Positions 8,236 to 17,821 of a stretch of 64,000 nucleotides of DNA are shown here, in pieces. The notes beneath the pieces were generated by a model. It made no database searches. It saw only the letters and a list, made by a program, of their open reading frames with translations, and had not been told where the DNA came from. Source of the DNA: Candidatus Enterococcus testudinis. GTDB taxonomy: Bacteria > Bacillota > Bacilli > Lactobacillales > Enterococcaceae. The translations under genes and the position numbers were made by a program. The DNA is taken from positions 1,208,627 to 1,272,626 of the forward strand of contig NZ_NGKU01000001.1 in the NCBI RefSeq assembly GCF_002140915.1, in the 5' to 3' direction. Each line of letters begins with the position of its first letter. Positions within the stretch are counted from its first letter, which is position 1.

Positions 8236-9078
8236 ATGGCTACATTGATCAACGGAAAAGAATTAGCAGATAACATGCAAAGTGACTTTACACTAGAAAC
8301 CGCAGCATTAAAAAAACAAGGCATTACACCGGGATTGGTGGTATTGCTTGTGGGTGAAGACAAAGCCAGTCAAACTTATGTCAAAAACAAAGAGTTGGCG
8401 GCCACAAAAATCGGTATCCATTCTGAAGTTGCCCGCTATTCTGAAACGATCAGCGAGGAAGAACTACTGTCTGAGATTGAGAAATACAATCAAGATGCTG
8501 CATTTCATGGCATCTTAGTTCAATTGCCTTTACCTAAGCATATCAATGAAGAGAAAGTACTTTTGGCCATCAAACCCGAAAAAGATGTCGATGGCTTTCA
8601 TCCGATGAACCTTGGTAAATTATTTGCCGGTGTTCCTGACCGTATTCCTTGTACGCCTTATGGCATCATGAAAATGTTTTCGGCGTATGATATTTCGCTA
8701 GAAGGTAAAAATGCTTTGGTGATCGGCCGCAGCAATATTGTCGGCAAACCGATGGCCCATTTACTTTTGGCTGAGAACGCAACCGTCACGATCGCCCATT
8801 CAAAAACGAAAGATTTGCCTGCCTTGGCGAAACAAGCGGATATCTTAGTTGTTGCCATCGGCCGCGGCCATTTTGTGACAAAAGAGTTCGTCAAAGAAGG
8901 TGCGGTGGTGATCGATGTCGGCATGAATCGCGACGAACAGGGCAAACTGATTGGGGATGTCAAATTCGATGAAGTCGAACCAATTGCTAGTTATATCACA
9001 CCAGTTCCCCGTGGTGTGGGTCCGATGACGATCACGATGCTGATGGCACAGACCATTGAAGCAGCAAAGGAGCAATGA
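8236..9078 (+). CDS. folD: Methylenetetrahydrofolate dehydrogenase/cyclohydrolase FolD
   Basis: 280 aa bifunctional enzyme interconverting methylene-, methenyl- and formyl-tetrahydrofolate with NADP. The catalytic TYVKNK motif is at residues 47-52 (Lys52), substrate loop QLPLPKHI follows, then the Rossmann segment [11 protein letters not shown] and the signature [12 protein letters not shown] near the C-terminus. ATG 8236 follows GGAGG (8221-8225) by 10 nt; a GTG-free extension to 8203 is unlikely. It heads the folD-xseA-xseB-ispA-tlyA run. Confidence 0.96.
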   Translation: MATLINGKELADNMQSDFTLETAALKKQGITPGLVVLLVGEDKASQTYVKNKELAATKIGIHSEVARYSETISEEELLSEIEKYNQDAAFHGILVQLPLPKHINEEKVLLAIKPEKDVDGFHPMNLGKLFAGVPDRIPCTPYGIMKMFSAYDISLEGKNALVIGRSNIVGKPMAHLLLAENATVTIAHSKTKDLPALAKQADILVVAIGRGHFVTKEFVKEGAVVIDVGMNRDEQGKLIGDVKFDEVEPIASYITPVPRGVGPMTITMLMAQTIEAAKEQ

Positions 9079-9087
9079 GAAGAATAA

Positions 9088-10440
9088 ATGGCACAAGAAT
9101 ATTTAACAGTCACTGCCTTGACCAAATATTTAAAACGAAAATTTGATGCGGATCCCTATTTAGAACGGGTGTATTTGACTGGGGAAATCTCTAACTTTCG
9201 CCGGCGGCCCAACCATCAATATTTCAGTTTGAAGGATGATGGGGCCAAACTATCGGTGGTCATGTTCAAAGGTGCCTTTGACAAATTAAAGTTTCAACCC
9301 GAAGAAGGCATGAAAGTGATGGCTGTCGGCCGAATCACATTGTACGAAGCCAGCGGCAACTATCAAATGATGATCGAACATATGGAACCAGACGGTGTCG
9401 GTGCGTTGTATCAGGCCTATGAACAATTGAAACAAACACTTTCTGCTGAAGGTTTGTTCACAGCGCCAAAACAGCCACTGCCACGATACCCCAAGCGCAT
9501 CGCGGTCTTAACAAGTCCGAGTGGTGCGGTGATCCGAGATATTATCACAACGACCCAAAGACGCTATCCTATCGCGCAAATCGTTTTATTCCCAACCGTG
9601 GTCCAAGGCAACAAAGCTGCAGATGATGTGGTGAGAAATATTGCACGTGTTGAAGCAGATGGTCAGTTTGATACGATGATTATTGGCCGTGGTGGTGGAT
9701 CAATCGAAGACCTGTGGCCATTTAATGAAGAACGGGTAGCACGGGCAATATTCGCTGCCAAAACACCAGTCATTTCATCAGTGGGGCATGAAACAGATAC
9801 AACGATTGCTGATTTGGTGGCGGATGTTCGCGCAGCAACCCCAACCGCAGCTGCTGAGTTGGCTGTGCCGGTATTAGCTGAAGAAATCTTGCGCATCGAA
9901 GAAAAACAAGCCCGCTTGTCCCAAGCCTTTATGCATCAGATCCAGCGCAAGCAGGAACGCTATCAACGAGCAATCGGCTCGTATGTCTTTAGGCAGCCAG
10001 AACGGTTATATGAAGCACAATCTATCAAGCTGGATCAATTGCAGCAACGCATGAATCAAGGGCTGCAAGCGATGTTGTTTGAAAAAGACAAACAGGCGCG
10101 AAGCGTCATCCACCGTTTAGAACAGCAGCAATTGCAAAGTCGGATCAAGTCGGCACAACAAGAAGTGACCTACTTATCGCAACGATTGAACAAGAGTATG
10201 AAGGATGTATACACGGCGAAAGAAAATCGCTTGCTGCAAGCTATTCAATCACTTGATTTATTAAGTCCACTAAAAATCATGGGTCGAGGGTATACCTATA
10301 CGACCAAGGAAGACCAAGTGGTAAAAACTGCGACAGATGTAGCAATAGGTGATCGCTTGCAGATCCATTATCAAGATGGTTTGGCAGAAGTTGAAGTATT
10401 AACGATTGAAGGAGAAGAACATGGCAAATCCAACATTTGA
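9088..10440 (+). CDS. xseA: Exodeoxyribonuclease VII large subunit
   Basis: 450 aa. N-terminal OB fold ([32 protein letters not shown]), catalytic core with [33 protein letters not shown] and [20 protein letters not shown](A)TPTAAAE, then a coiled-coil region that binds the small subunits, and a C-terminal segment. It degrades single-stranded DNA from both ends. It starts 9 nt after folD and overlaps xseB by 20 nt. Confidence 0.96.
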   Translation: MAQEYLTVTALTKYLKRKFDADPYLERVYLTGEISNFRRRPNHQYFSLKDDGAKLSVVMFKGAFDKLKFQPEEGMKVMAVGRITLYEASGNYQMMIEHMEPDGVGALYQAYEQLKQTLSAEGLFTAPKQPLPRYPKRIAVLTSPSGAVIRDIITTTQRRYPIAQIVLFPTVVQGNKAADDVVRNIARVEADGQFDTMIIGRGGGSIEDLWPFNEERVARAIFAAKTPVISSVGHETDTTIADLVADVRAATPTAAAELAVPVLAEEILRIEEKQARLSQAFMHQIQRKQERYQRAIGSYVFRQPERLYEAQSIKLDQLQQRMNQGLQAMLFEKDKQARSVIHRLEQQQLQSRIKSAQQEVTYLSQRLNKSMKDVYTAKENRLLQAIQSLDLLSPLKIMGRGYTYTTKEDQVVKTATDVAIGDRLQIHYQDGLAEVEVLTIEGEEHGKSNI

Positions 10441-10642
10441 AGAATCATTACAAGAATTAGAACAAATCGTGACTCGGTTAGAGCAGGGGGATGTTCCTTT
10501 GGAAGAAGCCCTTACTGCTTTTCAACAAGGTATGGTTTTGAGCAAACAGTGTAAAGATACCTTGAGCAATGCAGAAAAGGCATTGACCAAAATGATGACT
10601 GAGGCGAATGAAGAAGTTGTTTTTGACGAGGCGGAGCAATGA
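10421..10642 (+). CDS. xseB: Exodeoxyribonuclease VII small subunit
   Basis: 73 aa, two helices with the family pattern [26 protein letters not shown] and [19 protein letters not shown]. Several copies wrap around XseA's coiled coil. ATG 10421 lies 6 nt after GAAGGAG (10408-10414), inside the end of xseA, and the stop overlaps the ispA start. This is the usual translationally coupled arrangement. Confidence 0.96.
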   Translation: MANPTFEESLQELEQIVTRLEQGDVPLEEALTAFQQGMVLSKQCKDTLSNAEKALTKMMTEANEEVVFDEAEQ

Positions 10643-11535
10643 GCAAGTTAGCCCAATTTACCAAAGAACAATCACCTCATATTGAAGATGTTATGGTGCG
10701 GTTCATTACCCAGCAGACCAGTGATACACGACTGGCAGAGAGTATTTTGTATTCGATCCATGCTGGTGGCAAACGTGTCAGACCTTTATTATTAGTAGCA
10801 ACAGTTGCAGCTTTTGACAAGCCAGTAGATTTACCGGTCTATCAATGTGCAGCAGCTTTAGAGATGGTTCATACGTATTCGCTGATCCATGATGATTTGC
10901 CCGCTATGGATGATGACGACTTGCGTAGAGGGAAACCAACCAATCATACGGTCTATGGCGAAGCGATGGCCATTTTGGCGGGAGATGGCTTACTGACTGC
11001 CGCTTTTCAGCTATTGGCAATGGCTGAACTCGCAGCCGACCAAAAGATCCTCTTGTTGCAGCAATTGAGTCAAGCAGCCGGTACCAAAGGAATGGTAGCT
11101 GGTCAAGCAGCGGATGTCCAAGGAGAGAACCAAGCGTTGACCTTGGAGGAACTGATGGGAATCCATGCCCGAAAGACGGGAGAGTTGATTCGTTTTGCTG
11201 TGGTGGCTGGCGGCGTATTGGCCAATCAATCAGAAGCCGTATTGGTTGAATTGGATCAATTTGCCCAGCACATCGGCTTGGCTTTTCAAATTCGAGACGA
11301 CGTGTTAGATGTAATCAGTACAACAGAAGAACTTGGGAAAGTCGTCCATCGAGATGACGCGCTAGCCAAAAGCACATATCCAGCTTTATTGGGATTAGAA
11401 GGAGCCAAAGCAGCACTAACAGACGAATTGACCAAAGCCCGGCAAATTTTGGCCCATTTAAGCACCTATGGTCAGTTTGATGCAACAGTGCTGGCCGCTT
11501 TTATTGAAGAATTTGAGGTTAAAGAAAATCAATGA
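10639..11535 (+). CDS. ispA: Farnesyl diphosphate synthase (trans-prenyltransferase)
   Basis: 298 aa. First Asp-rich motif DDLPAMD (85-91, followed by more Asp) and second motif FQIRDDVLD bind Mg-diphosphate; GGKRVRPLL binds IPP. It makes geranyl and farnesyl diphosphate from IPP and DMAPP for undecaprenyl-phosphate and quinone synthesis. ATGA overlap with xseB and with tlyA. Farnesyl or geranyl diphosphate from this enzyme would also be the donor for the ComQ-like protein at 61201. Confidence 0.95.
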   Translation: MSKLAQFTKEQSPHIEDVMVRFITQQTSDTRLAESILYSIHAGGKRVRPLLLVATVAAFDKPVDLPVYQCAAALEMVHTYSLIHDDLPAMDDDDLRRGKPTNHTVYGEAMAILAGDGLLTAAFQLLAMAELAADQKILLLQQLSQAAGTKGMVAGQAADVQGENQALTLEELMGIHARKTGELIRFAVVAGGVLANQSEAVLVELDQFAQHIGLAFQIRDDVLDVISTTEELGKVVHRDDALAKSTYPALLGLEGAKAALTDELTKARQILAHLSTYGQFDATVLAAFIEEFEVKENQ

Positions 11536-12353
11536 AAAAAGAACGAATAGATGTATTGGCAGTCCAGCAAGGATTGTTTGAAACAAGAGAACAAGCCAAA
11601 CGTGGCGTGATGGCCGGTTTGGTCTATAAAGAGAGCAACAATGAACGGTTAGACAAACCCGGAGAGAAGATCGCTGCGGATACCCTGTTACAGATCAAAG
11701 GGAAAAAACTACCATATGTATCAAGGGGCGGGCTGAAGTTGGAAAAAGCCCTCAAAGTCTTTGACCTAAATGTCCAAGACAAGATTTTATTGGACATTGG
11801 TGCTTCAACCGGTGGCTTTACGGATGCAGCTTTGCAAAATGGAGCAGCCAAAAGTTATGCACTGGATGTCGGTTATAATCAACTGGCATGGAAACTGCGG
11901 CAAGATGATCGTGTGATCGTGATGGAAAGGGTCAACTTCCGTTATGCCAAATCGTCAGACTTTCTTGATGGATTGCCAGAAGTGGCCACCATCGATGTTT
12001 CTTTTATTTCCTTGAAACTGATTTTACCGCCGCTCCATGAAATCTTGGTTGCGGGTGGAGACGTCATGGCATTGATCAAACCGCAATTCGAAGCCGGTAA
12101 AGAAGCAGTCGGCAAAAACGGCATTGTCCGTGATCCAGCCACACACCAGCGAGTAGTAGAGGAAATCGTGACCTTTGCAGCAGACAATAAGTTTGATGTG
12201 CTGGATCTAAGTTTTTCCCCAATCACAGGTGGCGAAGGCAATATCGAATTTATCGTTCATCTGCGAAAATCAGATACCCTTGGAAAAACGGATGGTATCG
12301 ATATAGCTCAAGTTGTGGCTCAAGCCCACGACACATTCCATCATTCAAAATAG
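11532..12353 (+). CDS. tlyA: TlyA family rRNA (cytidine-2'-O)-methyltransferase / hemolysin-like
   Basis: 273 aa: N-terminal S4 RNA-binding domain (RIDVLAVQQGLFETREQAKRGVMAGLV) and an FtsJ-type Rossmann methyltransferase with the SAM motif LLDIGASTGGFTDAALQNGA. TlyA methylates ribosomal RNA in the bacteria studied; the 'hemolysin' name is historical. The target in this organism is inferred. Overlaps ispA by 4 nt and ends at a hairpin. Confidence 0.92.
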   Translation: MKKERIDVLAVQQGLFETREQAKRGVMAGLVYKESNNERLDKPGEKIAADTLLQIKGKKLPYVSRGGLKLEKALKVFDLNVQDKILLDIGASTGGFTDAALQNGAAKSYALDVGYNQLAWKLRQDDRVIVMERVNFRYAKSSDFLDGLPEVATIDVSFISLKLILPPLHEILVAGGDVMALIKPQFEAGKEAVGKNGIVRDPATHQRVVEEIVTFAADNKFDVLDLSFSPITGGEGNIEFIVHLRKSDTLGKTDGIDIAQVVAQAHDTFHHSK

Positions 12354-12363
12354 CCAAAACAAC

Positions 12364-12399
12364 AGAGTCGACATTTAAGGTGTCGGCTCTCTTTCTTTC
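12364..12399 (+). terminator. Terminator after tlyA
   Basis: Ten-bp stem AGAGTCGACA (12364-12373) with TGTCGGCTCT (12381-12390) including one G-T pair, then a pyrimidine-rich CTTTCTTTC tail. The tail is imperfect, so it may be leaky into argR. Confidence 0.7.
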
Positions 12400-12450
12400 T
12401 GAAGCAAAATAGGATAAAATTAATAGGAATTCATTCAGGAGGAAGTAAAG

Positions 12451-12900
12451 ATGAGAAAAAGAGAACGGCATCGCCTGATTACAAGATTACTAAACGAACA
12501 AGACGTTCAAAAACAAGAAGACTTTGTCGGATTATTGGAAGAACGGGGTGTTTCCGTGACACAAGCAACGATATCACGGGATATCAAAGAATTGAAACTA
12601 GTGAAGGTCCCTTCACAAAAAGGCGGCTATCGTTACAGTATTCCTCGGGAAACGACGGAAGATGTGCGTGGTAAATTGGACAAAATTCTAAAAACTGCGT
12701 TTGTTTCAGTTGATCGAATGGATAAATTTGTGATTCTCAAAACATTACCTGGCAATGCATCGGCGTTGGCGAATTTGATCGAAAAACATTATGTCAAAGA
12801 ATTGTTCGGCACGTTGAATGATGATGACAATGTATTGATGATCACGAGAACAGAACAAGATACTGAACGCTTGTTCAAAGATTTTCAAATATATATCTAA
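12451..12900 (+). CDS. argR: Arginine repressor ArgR/AhrC
   Basis: 149 aa. N-terminal winged helix (RHRLITRLLNEQDVQKQEDFVGLLEERGVSVTQATISRDIKELKLVKV) and C-terminal hexamerisation/arginine-binding domain with LKTLPGNASALANLIE. It senses arginine and controls arginine synthesis and catabolism. Position directly before recN is conserved across Firmicutes. RBS AGGAGGAAG at about 12438-12446. Confidence 0.95.
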   Translation: MRKRERHRLITRLLNEQDVQKQEDFVGLLEERGVSVTQATISRDIKELKLVKVPSQKGGYRYSIPRETTEDVRGKLDKILKTAFVSVDRMDKFVILKTLPGNASALANLIEKHYVKELFGTLNDDDNVLMITRTEQDTERLFKDFQIYI

Positions 12901-12917
12901 ACTACAGGAGGGCAGAG

Positions 12918-14594
12918 ATGTTATTAGAACTTTCAATCCAAAATTTTGCGATCATTTCAAATCTGCACCTATCTTTTCACGAAGGGATGACCGCTCTCAC
13001 TGGGGAAACTGGTGCGGGTAAATCGATCATTATCGACGCGATGGGCTTATTGGCTGGTGGACGAGGTTCTAGTGATTATTTGCGTCAAGGCGCAGATAAG
13101 TGCCGCTTGGAAGGTATTTTTGAATGGCCGCAACAGGCTGAATTTCAACTGCTTTCTGAGGAGCTGGGGGTCGATGAAGAGGAAGTACTGATCGTCCAAC
13201 GAGATTTCACTCAATCCGGCAAAAATATTTGTCGTGTCAATGGTCGGACTGTGACGTTATCAGTCCTGAGACAAATCGGTCTTTTCCTAGTGGATATCCA
13301 AGGTCAAAATGAACATCAAGAATTGCTGCAGCCAGAAAAACATCTGTCATTGTTAGATGGTTTCGGCGATGAGCAGTTCAAAAGTGAGTTGGCGGACTAT
13401 CGCGAAGCCTATCAAGCCTATCGTGCATTAGAAAATCAAGTACGAACGATTCAAGAAAACGAGCAGCTCTATGTCCAACGGATGGATATGTTGCAGTTCC
13501 AACAAGAAGAAATCGCGCAAGCAGAACTGATGGAAGATGAAGAAGCCCAGCTCGTAGACGAGCGGGAAAAACTGATCAACTACCAAAAAATCGTGGATGC
13601 ATTAAGCCAGAGTTATGCAGCTTTGTCTGCCGAAGAAGCCAATAGTGTTGATGGGGTCAGTCTAGCACTGTCTGAAGTTCAAGGCATCGCACACTTAGAC
13701 CCAGCATACGAAAAGATCAGTGAGACCATTCAAAGTGCCTATTATTTATTACAAGATGCCGCAGCTGATATCTCTCGGCAAGCGGATAATCTTGAGTTGG
13801 ATGAAGGTCGTTTGGAAGAAGTCGTATCCCGTCTAGAAACGATTCGTCAATTAAAGCGCAAATATGGGGAGTCGATTCCCGTCATTCTGGCTTATTATGA
13901 CAGTATCAGCAAGGAAATCAGCGAATCTGCTTACACCGAAGGGCAATTGGAACAACTCGAGATCGAATTGGCAGAAAAAGCGGAAGAGATGTGGCGATTG
14001 GCCGAGAAACTGCATGTCAAACGCCGAGCGTCAGCACATCGTTTAGAAAAAGAAATCGTCCAAGAATTGAAAGAGCTCTATATGGAACACGCTCAGTTTG
14101 AGGTACGGTTTGCAAATGGCGACAAACATCTAACAGCGACTGGTTTCGATGATGTTGAATTTTATTTGACTACCAATCCAGGGGAAGGCATGAAACCATT
14201 GGTTCGTGTTGCTTCTGGCGGAGAACTGTCTCGCATCTTGCTTGCCTTGAAGTCGATCTTTTCGCGCAAACAAGGCATTACGAGTATTGTGTTTGATGAA
14301 GTAGATACGGGTGTCAGTGGACGCGTGGCGCAAGCAATCGCTGAAAAAATCGCCAAGATCGCGATCAACTCACAAGTCCTTTGTATCACCCATTTGCCAC
14401 AAGTGGCAGCCGTGGCTGACAATCAATACTTTATCGAAAAAGCTATTCATGACGGTAGAACAGAAACCCATGTGCGGAAATTGCCGCAAGCAGAACGGGT
14501 CACAGAAATCGCCCGCATGTTATCTGGTGCAGAAATCACTGATTTAACGGTTGAGCATGCCAGAGAATTGTTGTCATTGGCACATCAATCATAA
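12918..14594 (+). CDS. recN: DNA repair protein RecN
   Basis: 558 aa SMC-like ATPase. Walker A ALTGETGAGKSIIIDA is near the N-terminus, a long coiled-coil middle follows, then the ABC signature VASGGELSRILLALK and Walker B SIVFDEVDTGVSGR, then CITHLPQVAA. It organises DNA ends during double-strand-break repair. RBS GGAGGGC lies at 12907-12913, and it shares the transcript with argR. An imperfect terminator follows. Confidence 0.96.
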   Translation: MLLELSIQNFAIISNLHLSFHEGMTALTGETGAGKSIIIDAMGLLAGGRGSSDYLRQGADKCRLEGIFEWPQQAEFQLLSEELGVDEEEVLIVQRDFTQSGKNICRVNGRTVTLSVLRQIGLFLVDIQGQNEHQELLQPEKHLSLLDGFGDEQFKSELADYREAYQAYRALENQVRTIQENEQLYVQRMDMLQFQQEEIAQAELMEDEEAQLVDEREKLINYQKIVDALSQSYAALSAEEANSVDGVSLALSEVQGIAHLDPAYEKISETIQSAYYLLQDAAADISRQADNLELDEGRLEEVVSRLETIRQLKRKYGESIPVILAYYDSISKEISESAYTEGQLEQLEIELAEKAEEMWRLAEKLHVKRRASAHRLEKEIVQELKELYMEHAQFEVRFANGDKHLTATGFDDVEFYLTTNPGEGMKPLVRVASGGELSRILLALKSIFSRKQGITSIVFDEVDTGVSGRVAQAIAEKIAKIAINSQVLCITHLPQVAAVADNQYFIEKAIHDGRTETHVRKLPQAERVTEIARMLSGAEITDLTVEHARELLSLAHQS

Positions 14595-14604
14595 TCAAAA
14601 ACAC

Positions 14605-14668
14605 AACGTGGCTACATCTGTCGATTCCTTTGAACGAGAGAAACAAGATGTATCCACGTTCTTTTTTT
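14605..14668 (+). terminator. Terminator after recN
   Basis: Fifteen-bp stem with one mismatch (14605-14619 with 14646-14660) and a long 26-nt loop, followed by CTTTTTTT. Confidence 0.75.
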
Positions 14669-14680
14669 AATAGGAGGAAA

Positions 14681-15418
14681 ATGGTGAAAACAAGAAAGAA
14701 AGTCTTGATTGGTGCAATCATTGCGCTTGTCATTTTGGTCATCGGCGGTTGGTTTGGCTGGCAGCATGTGCATTATCCAGCAATTGGCGATGCAGTGACT
14801 GCGGCAGAAAAGGCAGAAGACAAAGGAGATTATCTCTATTTCGCTGGGGACGAGGATAAACCATTGGTCATTTTTTATCCTGGCGCATTAGTAGACGCCG
14901 AGAGTTACAGTGTTTGGGCCTCTGATTTGGCGGATGAAGGGTACGCGGTGGCTATCGTCAAGATGCCATTCAATCTTGCGGTATTGGGCGGCAATCTCGC
15001 CGCAACTGTATTAGATGAGGTACCACAAGCGTCGTATGTGATTGGTGGACATTCATTAGGCGGTGTCATGGCTAGCAGATTTGCGGCTGCCAAAAGCAGC
15101 GCATCAGAACAAACGTTGGCGGGTGTGTTTTACTTCGCCAGTTATCCGGATGAAAAAGGGTCCCTTGCAGATAGTGAACTGCCTGTTTTATCCTTGATCG
15201 GCAGTCAAGACCAAATCGTCAATCACGACAACTGGGAAGCAGCCAAGTCCTATTTGCCGGAGACCACGACATATGAAGAAATCGACTCGGGTACGCATGC
15301 AGGATTTGGCACCTATGGCGAACAGCGGGGGGAAGTACCGACGACCTTAACGAATGATCAGCAACAGCAAATCATTGTGGATAAGATGACTGAGTGGCTG
15401 TCATCTATAGATCAATAA
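14681..15418 (+). CDS. Membrane-anchored alpha/beta hydrolase
   Basis: 245 aa. A basic N-terminus (VKTRKK) and one membrane helix (about 8-25) anchor or export it. The hydrolase domain shows the nucleophile elbow VIGGHSLGGVMA, the acid in LIGSQDQIV and the His in SGTHAGFG. It probably cleaves esters at the outer face of the membrane; the substrate is unknown. AGGAGG at 14672-14677; GTG 14684 is an equally good start. Single gene between two terminators. Confidence 0.85.
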   Translation: MVKTRKKVLIGAIIALVILVIGGWFGWQHVHYPAIGDAVTAAEKAEDKGDYLYFAGDEDKPLVIFYPGALVDAESYSVWASDLADEGYAVAIVKMPFNLAVLGGNLAATVLDEVPQASYVIGGHSLGGVMASRFAAAKSSASEQTLAGVFYFASYPDEKGSLADSELPVLSLIGSQDQIVNHDNWEAAKSYLPETTTYEEIDSGTHAGFGTYGEQRGEVPTTLTNDQQQQIIVDKMTEWLSSIDQ

Positions 15419-15424
15419 AAAAAG

Positions 15425-15463
15425 ACAGCAGAGGAAGCACATGTGCTTCTTCTGCTGTTTTCA
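15425..15463 (+). terminator. Terminator after the hydrolase gene
   Basis: Sixteen-bp stem (15425-15440 with 15443-15458) with one G-T pair, then TTTT. Preceded by an A run, so it may act in both directions. Confidence 0.88.
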
Positions 15464-15584
15464 CTCACACATTTTGGGGAAATGTCGGTGAATAAATGAA
15501 AACAGAGAACATAACATAAAAATGCCTGATATTGGGGAAGCAAAAATAAATGTTGTGTTCTTTTACCAATCGTTTTCTAGGACA

Positions 15585-15679
15585 GTATAGCACATAGTAT
15601 AATTATCATGCACGCATTTTCCATTGACAAATCAGACGTTATTTTATTTTTAAGACGTTATTTTCCATTTGCTGATTAC
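15585..15679. repeat. 95-bp direct repeat, copy 1
   Basis: Identical over 95 bp to 15718-15812, from GTATAGCACATAG to GCTGATTAC. The two copies directly abut the synthetic 38-bp junction between them. Only one copy is probably present in the real chromosome. The sequence before it (15464-15584) shows no gene or clear signal. Confidence 0.95.
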
Positions 15680-15717
15680 CTGTCTCTTATACACATCTAG
15701 ATGTGTATAAGAGACAG
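15680..15717. other. Two facing Tn5/Nextera mosaic ends (probable assembly artefact)
   Basis: CTGTCTCTTATACACATCT (15680-15698) is the 19-bp hyperactive Tn5 mosaic end used in tagmentation libraries. Its exact reverse complement follows at 15699-15717. No transposase or cargo lies between the ends, and the flanks are an exact 95-bp duplication. This is adapter sequence joined into the assembly, not a mobile element. Confidence 0.95.
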
Positions 15718-15812
15718 GTATAGCACATAGTATAATTATCATGCACGCATTTTCCATTGACAAATCAGACGTTATTTTATTTTTAAGACGTTATTTTCCA
15801 TTTGCTGATTAC
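15718..15812. repeat. 95-bp direct repeat, copy 2
   Basis: Second identical copy, the one contiguous with pstS. It contains AGACGTTATTTT twice at a 19-nt step (15767-15778 and 15786-15797). Its end overlaps a hairpin ATTTGCTG-ATTA-CAGCAAAT (15800-15819) that copy 1 loses at the adapter junction. Confidence 0.95.
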
Positions 15813-15944
15813 AGCAAATAAAAAAACCAATAAAAAATAGGTTTCGAAAAATAGCAAATAATAATTTTCATTAAATTAAAGAAATGGTAAAATGGAAATA
15901 ATTGGTTTTGATATGTATTTATTCTCGAGAGAACAAGGAGCGTT
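15767..15944 (+). promoter_or_regulatory. pst operon upstream region
   Basis: AT-rich leader of pstS holding the twofold AGACGTTATTTT repeat (15767-15797) and the 8-bp-arm hairpin at 15800-15819. A phosphate-responsive PhoP-type regulator is expected to bind here, as in other Firmicutes. The repeats do not match the Bacillus TTAACA box with 11-nt spacing well, so their role is open. RBS AAGGAGCG precedes the ATG. Confidence 0.4.
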
Positions 15945-16802
15945 ATGATGAAAAAAAGCAAACTAATAGGTCCTATCATCGGACTGGTTATTCTATTATC
16001 TGGCTGTGCAAGTTGGGCCGATCGTGGTGAATCGATCACAGCAGTGGGGTCTTCTGCATTGCAGCCTTTAGTGGAAACGGTAGCAGAAGAATTCCAAAAT
16101 TCAAACCCTGGAAAATTTATCAATGTCCAAGGGGGCGGGAGTGGCACCGGGCTAAGTCAGGTCCAAGCTGGCGCTATAGAGATTGGCAATTCTGATCTAT
16201 TTGCGGAAGAAAAATCTGGGATCGATGCAGATGCCTTGGTTGATCACCGTGTAGCGGTTGTCGGTATTACTCCGATCGTTAATAAAGGTGTTGGTATTTC
16301 TGATATTTCCACGGCAGATCTAAAGAAAATATTTTTAGGTGAAATCACCAATTGGCAAGAACTAGGCGGCAATGATGTGCCAATCGTTCTCTTGAACCGC
16401 GCTTCAGGCAGTGGCACGAGAAGTACCTTTGAAAAATGGATCATGGATGGCGAAACAGCAATTACCTCACAAGAACAAGATTCCAGCGGAATGGTGCGTT
16501 CAATCGTATCGGATACACCTGGTGCCATTAGTTATGTTGCCTTTTCATATGTGACAGATGATGTCAACGTACTGTCGATCGATGGCGTTGCACCAACAGA
16601 TGAAAATGTGACAACCAATGATTGGAAAGTTTGGGCCTATGAGCACATGTATACTAAAGGAGAACCGACAGAACTAACAGCGGAATTTCTTTCTTACATT
16701 CTTTCTGATGAAGTCCAAGACAACATCGTAGGTGATTTAGGCTATATCTCTATTTCGGCGATGCAAGTAGAAAGGGACTGGGAAGGCAATATTGTAAACT
16801 AA
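15945..16802 (+). CDS. pstS: Phosphate ABC transporter substrate-binding lipoprotein PstS
   Basis: 285 aa. Lipoprotein signal with lipobox LSGC, Cys21 being the lipidated residue. The mature part shows the phosphate-binding pattern ITAVGSSALQPLVE, QGGGSGTGLSQVQAG and RASGSGTRSTFEKW. It captures inorganic phosphate outside the membrane and delivers it to PstCA. Codon 2 (ATG 15948) is an alternative start. First gene of pstSCABB-phoU. Confidence 0.96.
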   Translation: MMKKSKLIGPIIGLVILLSGCASWADRGESITAVGSSALQPLVETVAEEFQNSNPGKFINVQGGGSGTGLSQVQAGAIEIGNSDLFAEEKSGIDADALVDHRVAVVGITPIVNKGVGISDISTADLKKIFLGEITNWQELGGNDVPIVLLNRASGSGTRSTFEKWIMDGETAITSQEQDSSGMVRSIVSDTPGAISYVAFSYVTDDVNVLSIDGVAPTDENVTTNDWKVWAYEHMYTKGEPTELTAEFLSYILSDEVQDNIVGDLGYISISAMQVERDWEGNIVN

Positions 16803-16900
16803 CCTTTACACAAAATTTACAGAAGCTTTATGAGAAATTGATGTTCAACAGATAAACTAATGGTTGTGAATTTAGTTTGATTTTTGAGGAGGAATCCCTC

Positions 16901-17821
16901 GTGGAAAATGTAAAAGAAGTGTTAACCAAAAAATCGAAACGTGCCAAAATGGAACAGCGGGGCAAAATCATCAGTTTTATGTGTATTGCCCTGATCGTAT
17001 TAGTCGTGATCTCGATTTTTTATTTCGTAGCCAGCCGCGGCTTAGCGACTTTCTTCGTCGATAAAGTCAATGTATTTGACTTTTTATTTGGTACAGTATG
17101 GAATCCTAGTGCTGTTGGTCCGGATGGACAACCATTAGTTGGTGCATTGCCAATGATCCTGGGGTCTTTTGTCGTGACGTTCTTATCGGCAATCGTAGCC
17201 ACACCATTTGCGATCGGTGCAGCAGTCTTCATGGTAGAAATCTCTCCTAAAAATGGAGAAAAGGTTTTGCAACCGGTTATCGAGCTATTAGTCGGTATTC
17301 CTTCCGTTGTTTATGGATTTATTGGTTTATCTGTAGTGGTACCAGCTGTCCGGTCTGTCTTTGGTGGTACCGGGTTCGGTATTTTAGCAGGGACCTTCGT
17401 GCTATTTATTATGATTTTACCAACGGTAACGACGATGACGGTAGACGCTTTGCGTTCTGTCCCTCGGCATTATCGAGAAGCTTCATTGGCGTTAGGTGCC
17501 ACTCGTTGGCAAACCATTTATAAAATTGTGTTGAGGGCAGCTGTTCCTGGGATTTTGACAGCAGTTGTTTTCGGTATGGCTCGGGCGTTTGGTGAAGCAT
17601 TAGCGATTCAAATGGTGATTGGGAATGCAGCACTGTTGCCATCAAGTTTGGTTACACCTGCATCGACTTTGACCTCTATTCTAACAATGGGAATCGGTAA
17701 TACGATCATGGGCACTGTCCAAAACAATGTATTATGGTCGTTGGCATTGATCCTATTGTTGATGTCATTGCTGTTCAACGTGGTAATCCGATTGATCGGT
17801 AAGAAAGGAGCCTTGAAATAA
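16901..17821 (+). CDS. pstC: Phosphate ABC transporter permease PstC
   Basis: 306 aa from GTG 16901, chosen because GAGGAGG (16886-16892) lies 8 nt upstream. About six membrane helices, with the ABC-permease EAA loop YREASLALGATRWQTIYKIVLRAAVPGILTA. Forms the channel with PstA. The stop overlaps the pstA start (TAATG). Confidence 0.95.
   Translation: MENVKEVLTKKSKRAKMEQRGKIISFMCIALIVLVVISIFYFVASRGLATFFVDKVNVFDFLFGTVWNPSAVGPDGQPLVGALPMILGSFVVTFLSAIVATPFAIGAAVFMVEISPKNGEKVLQPVIELLVGIPSVVYGFIGLSVVVPAVRSVFGGTGFGILAGTFVLFIMILPTVTTMTVDALRSVPRHYREASLALGATRWQTIYKIVLRAAVPGILTAVVFGMARAFGEALAIQMVIGNAALLPSSLVTPASTLTSILTMGIGNTIMGTVQNNVLWSLALILLLMSLLFNVVIRLIGKKGALK

Noticed and set aside
15680..15717. A Tn5-like mobile element defined by the two mosaic ends
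   Set aside because: There is no transposase or cargo, the ends touch, the sequence is the engineered mosaic end, and no 9-bp target duplication exists. Library artefact is the simpler reading.
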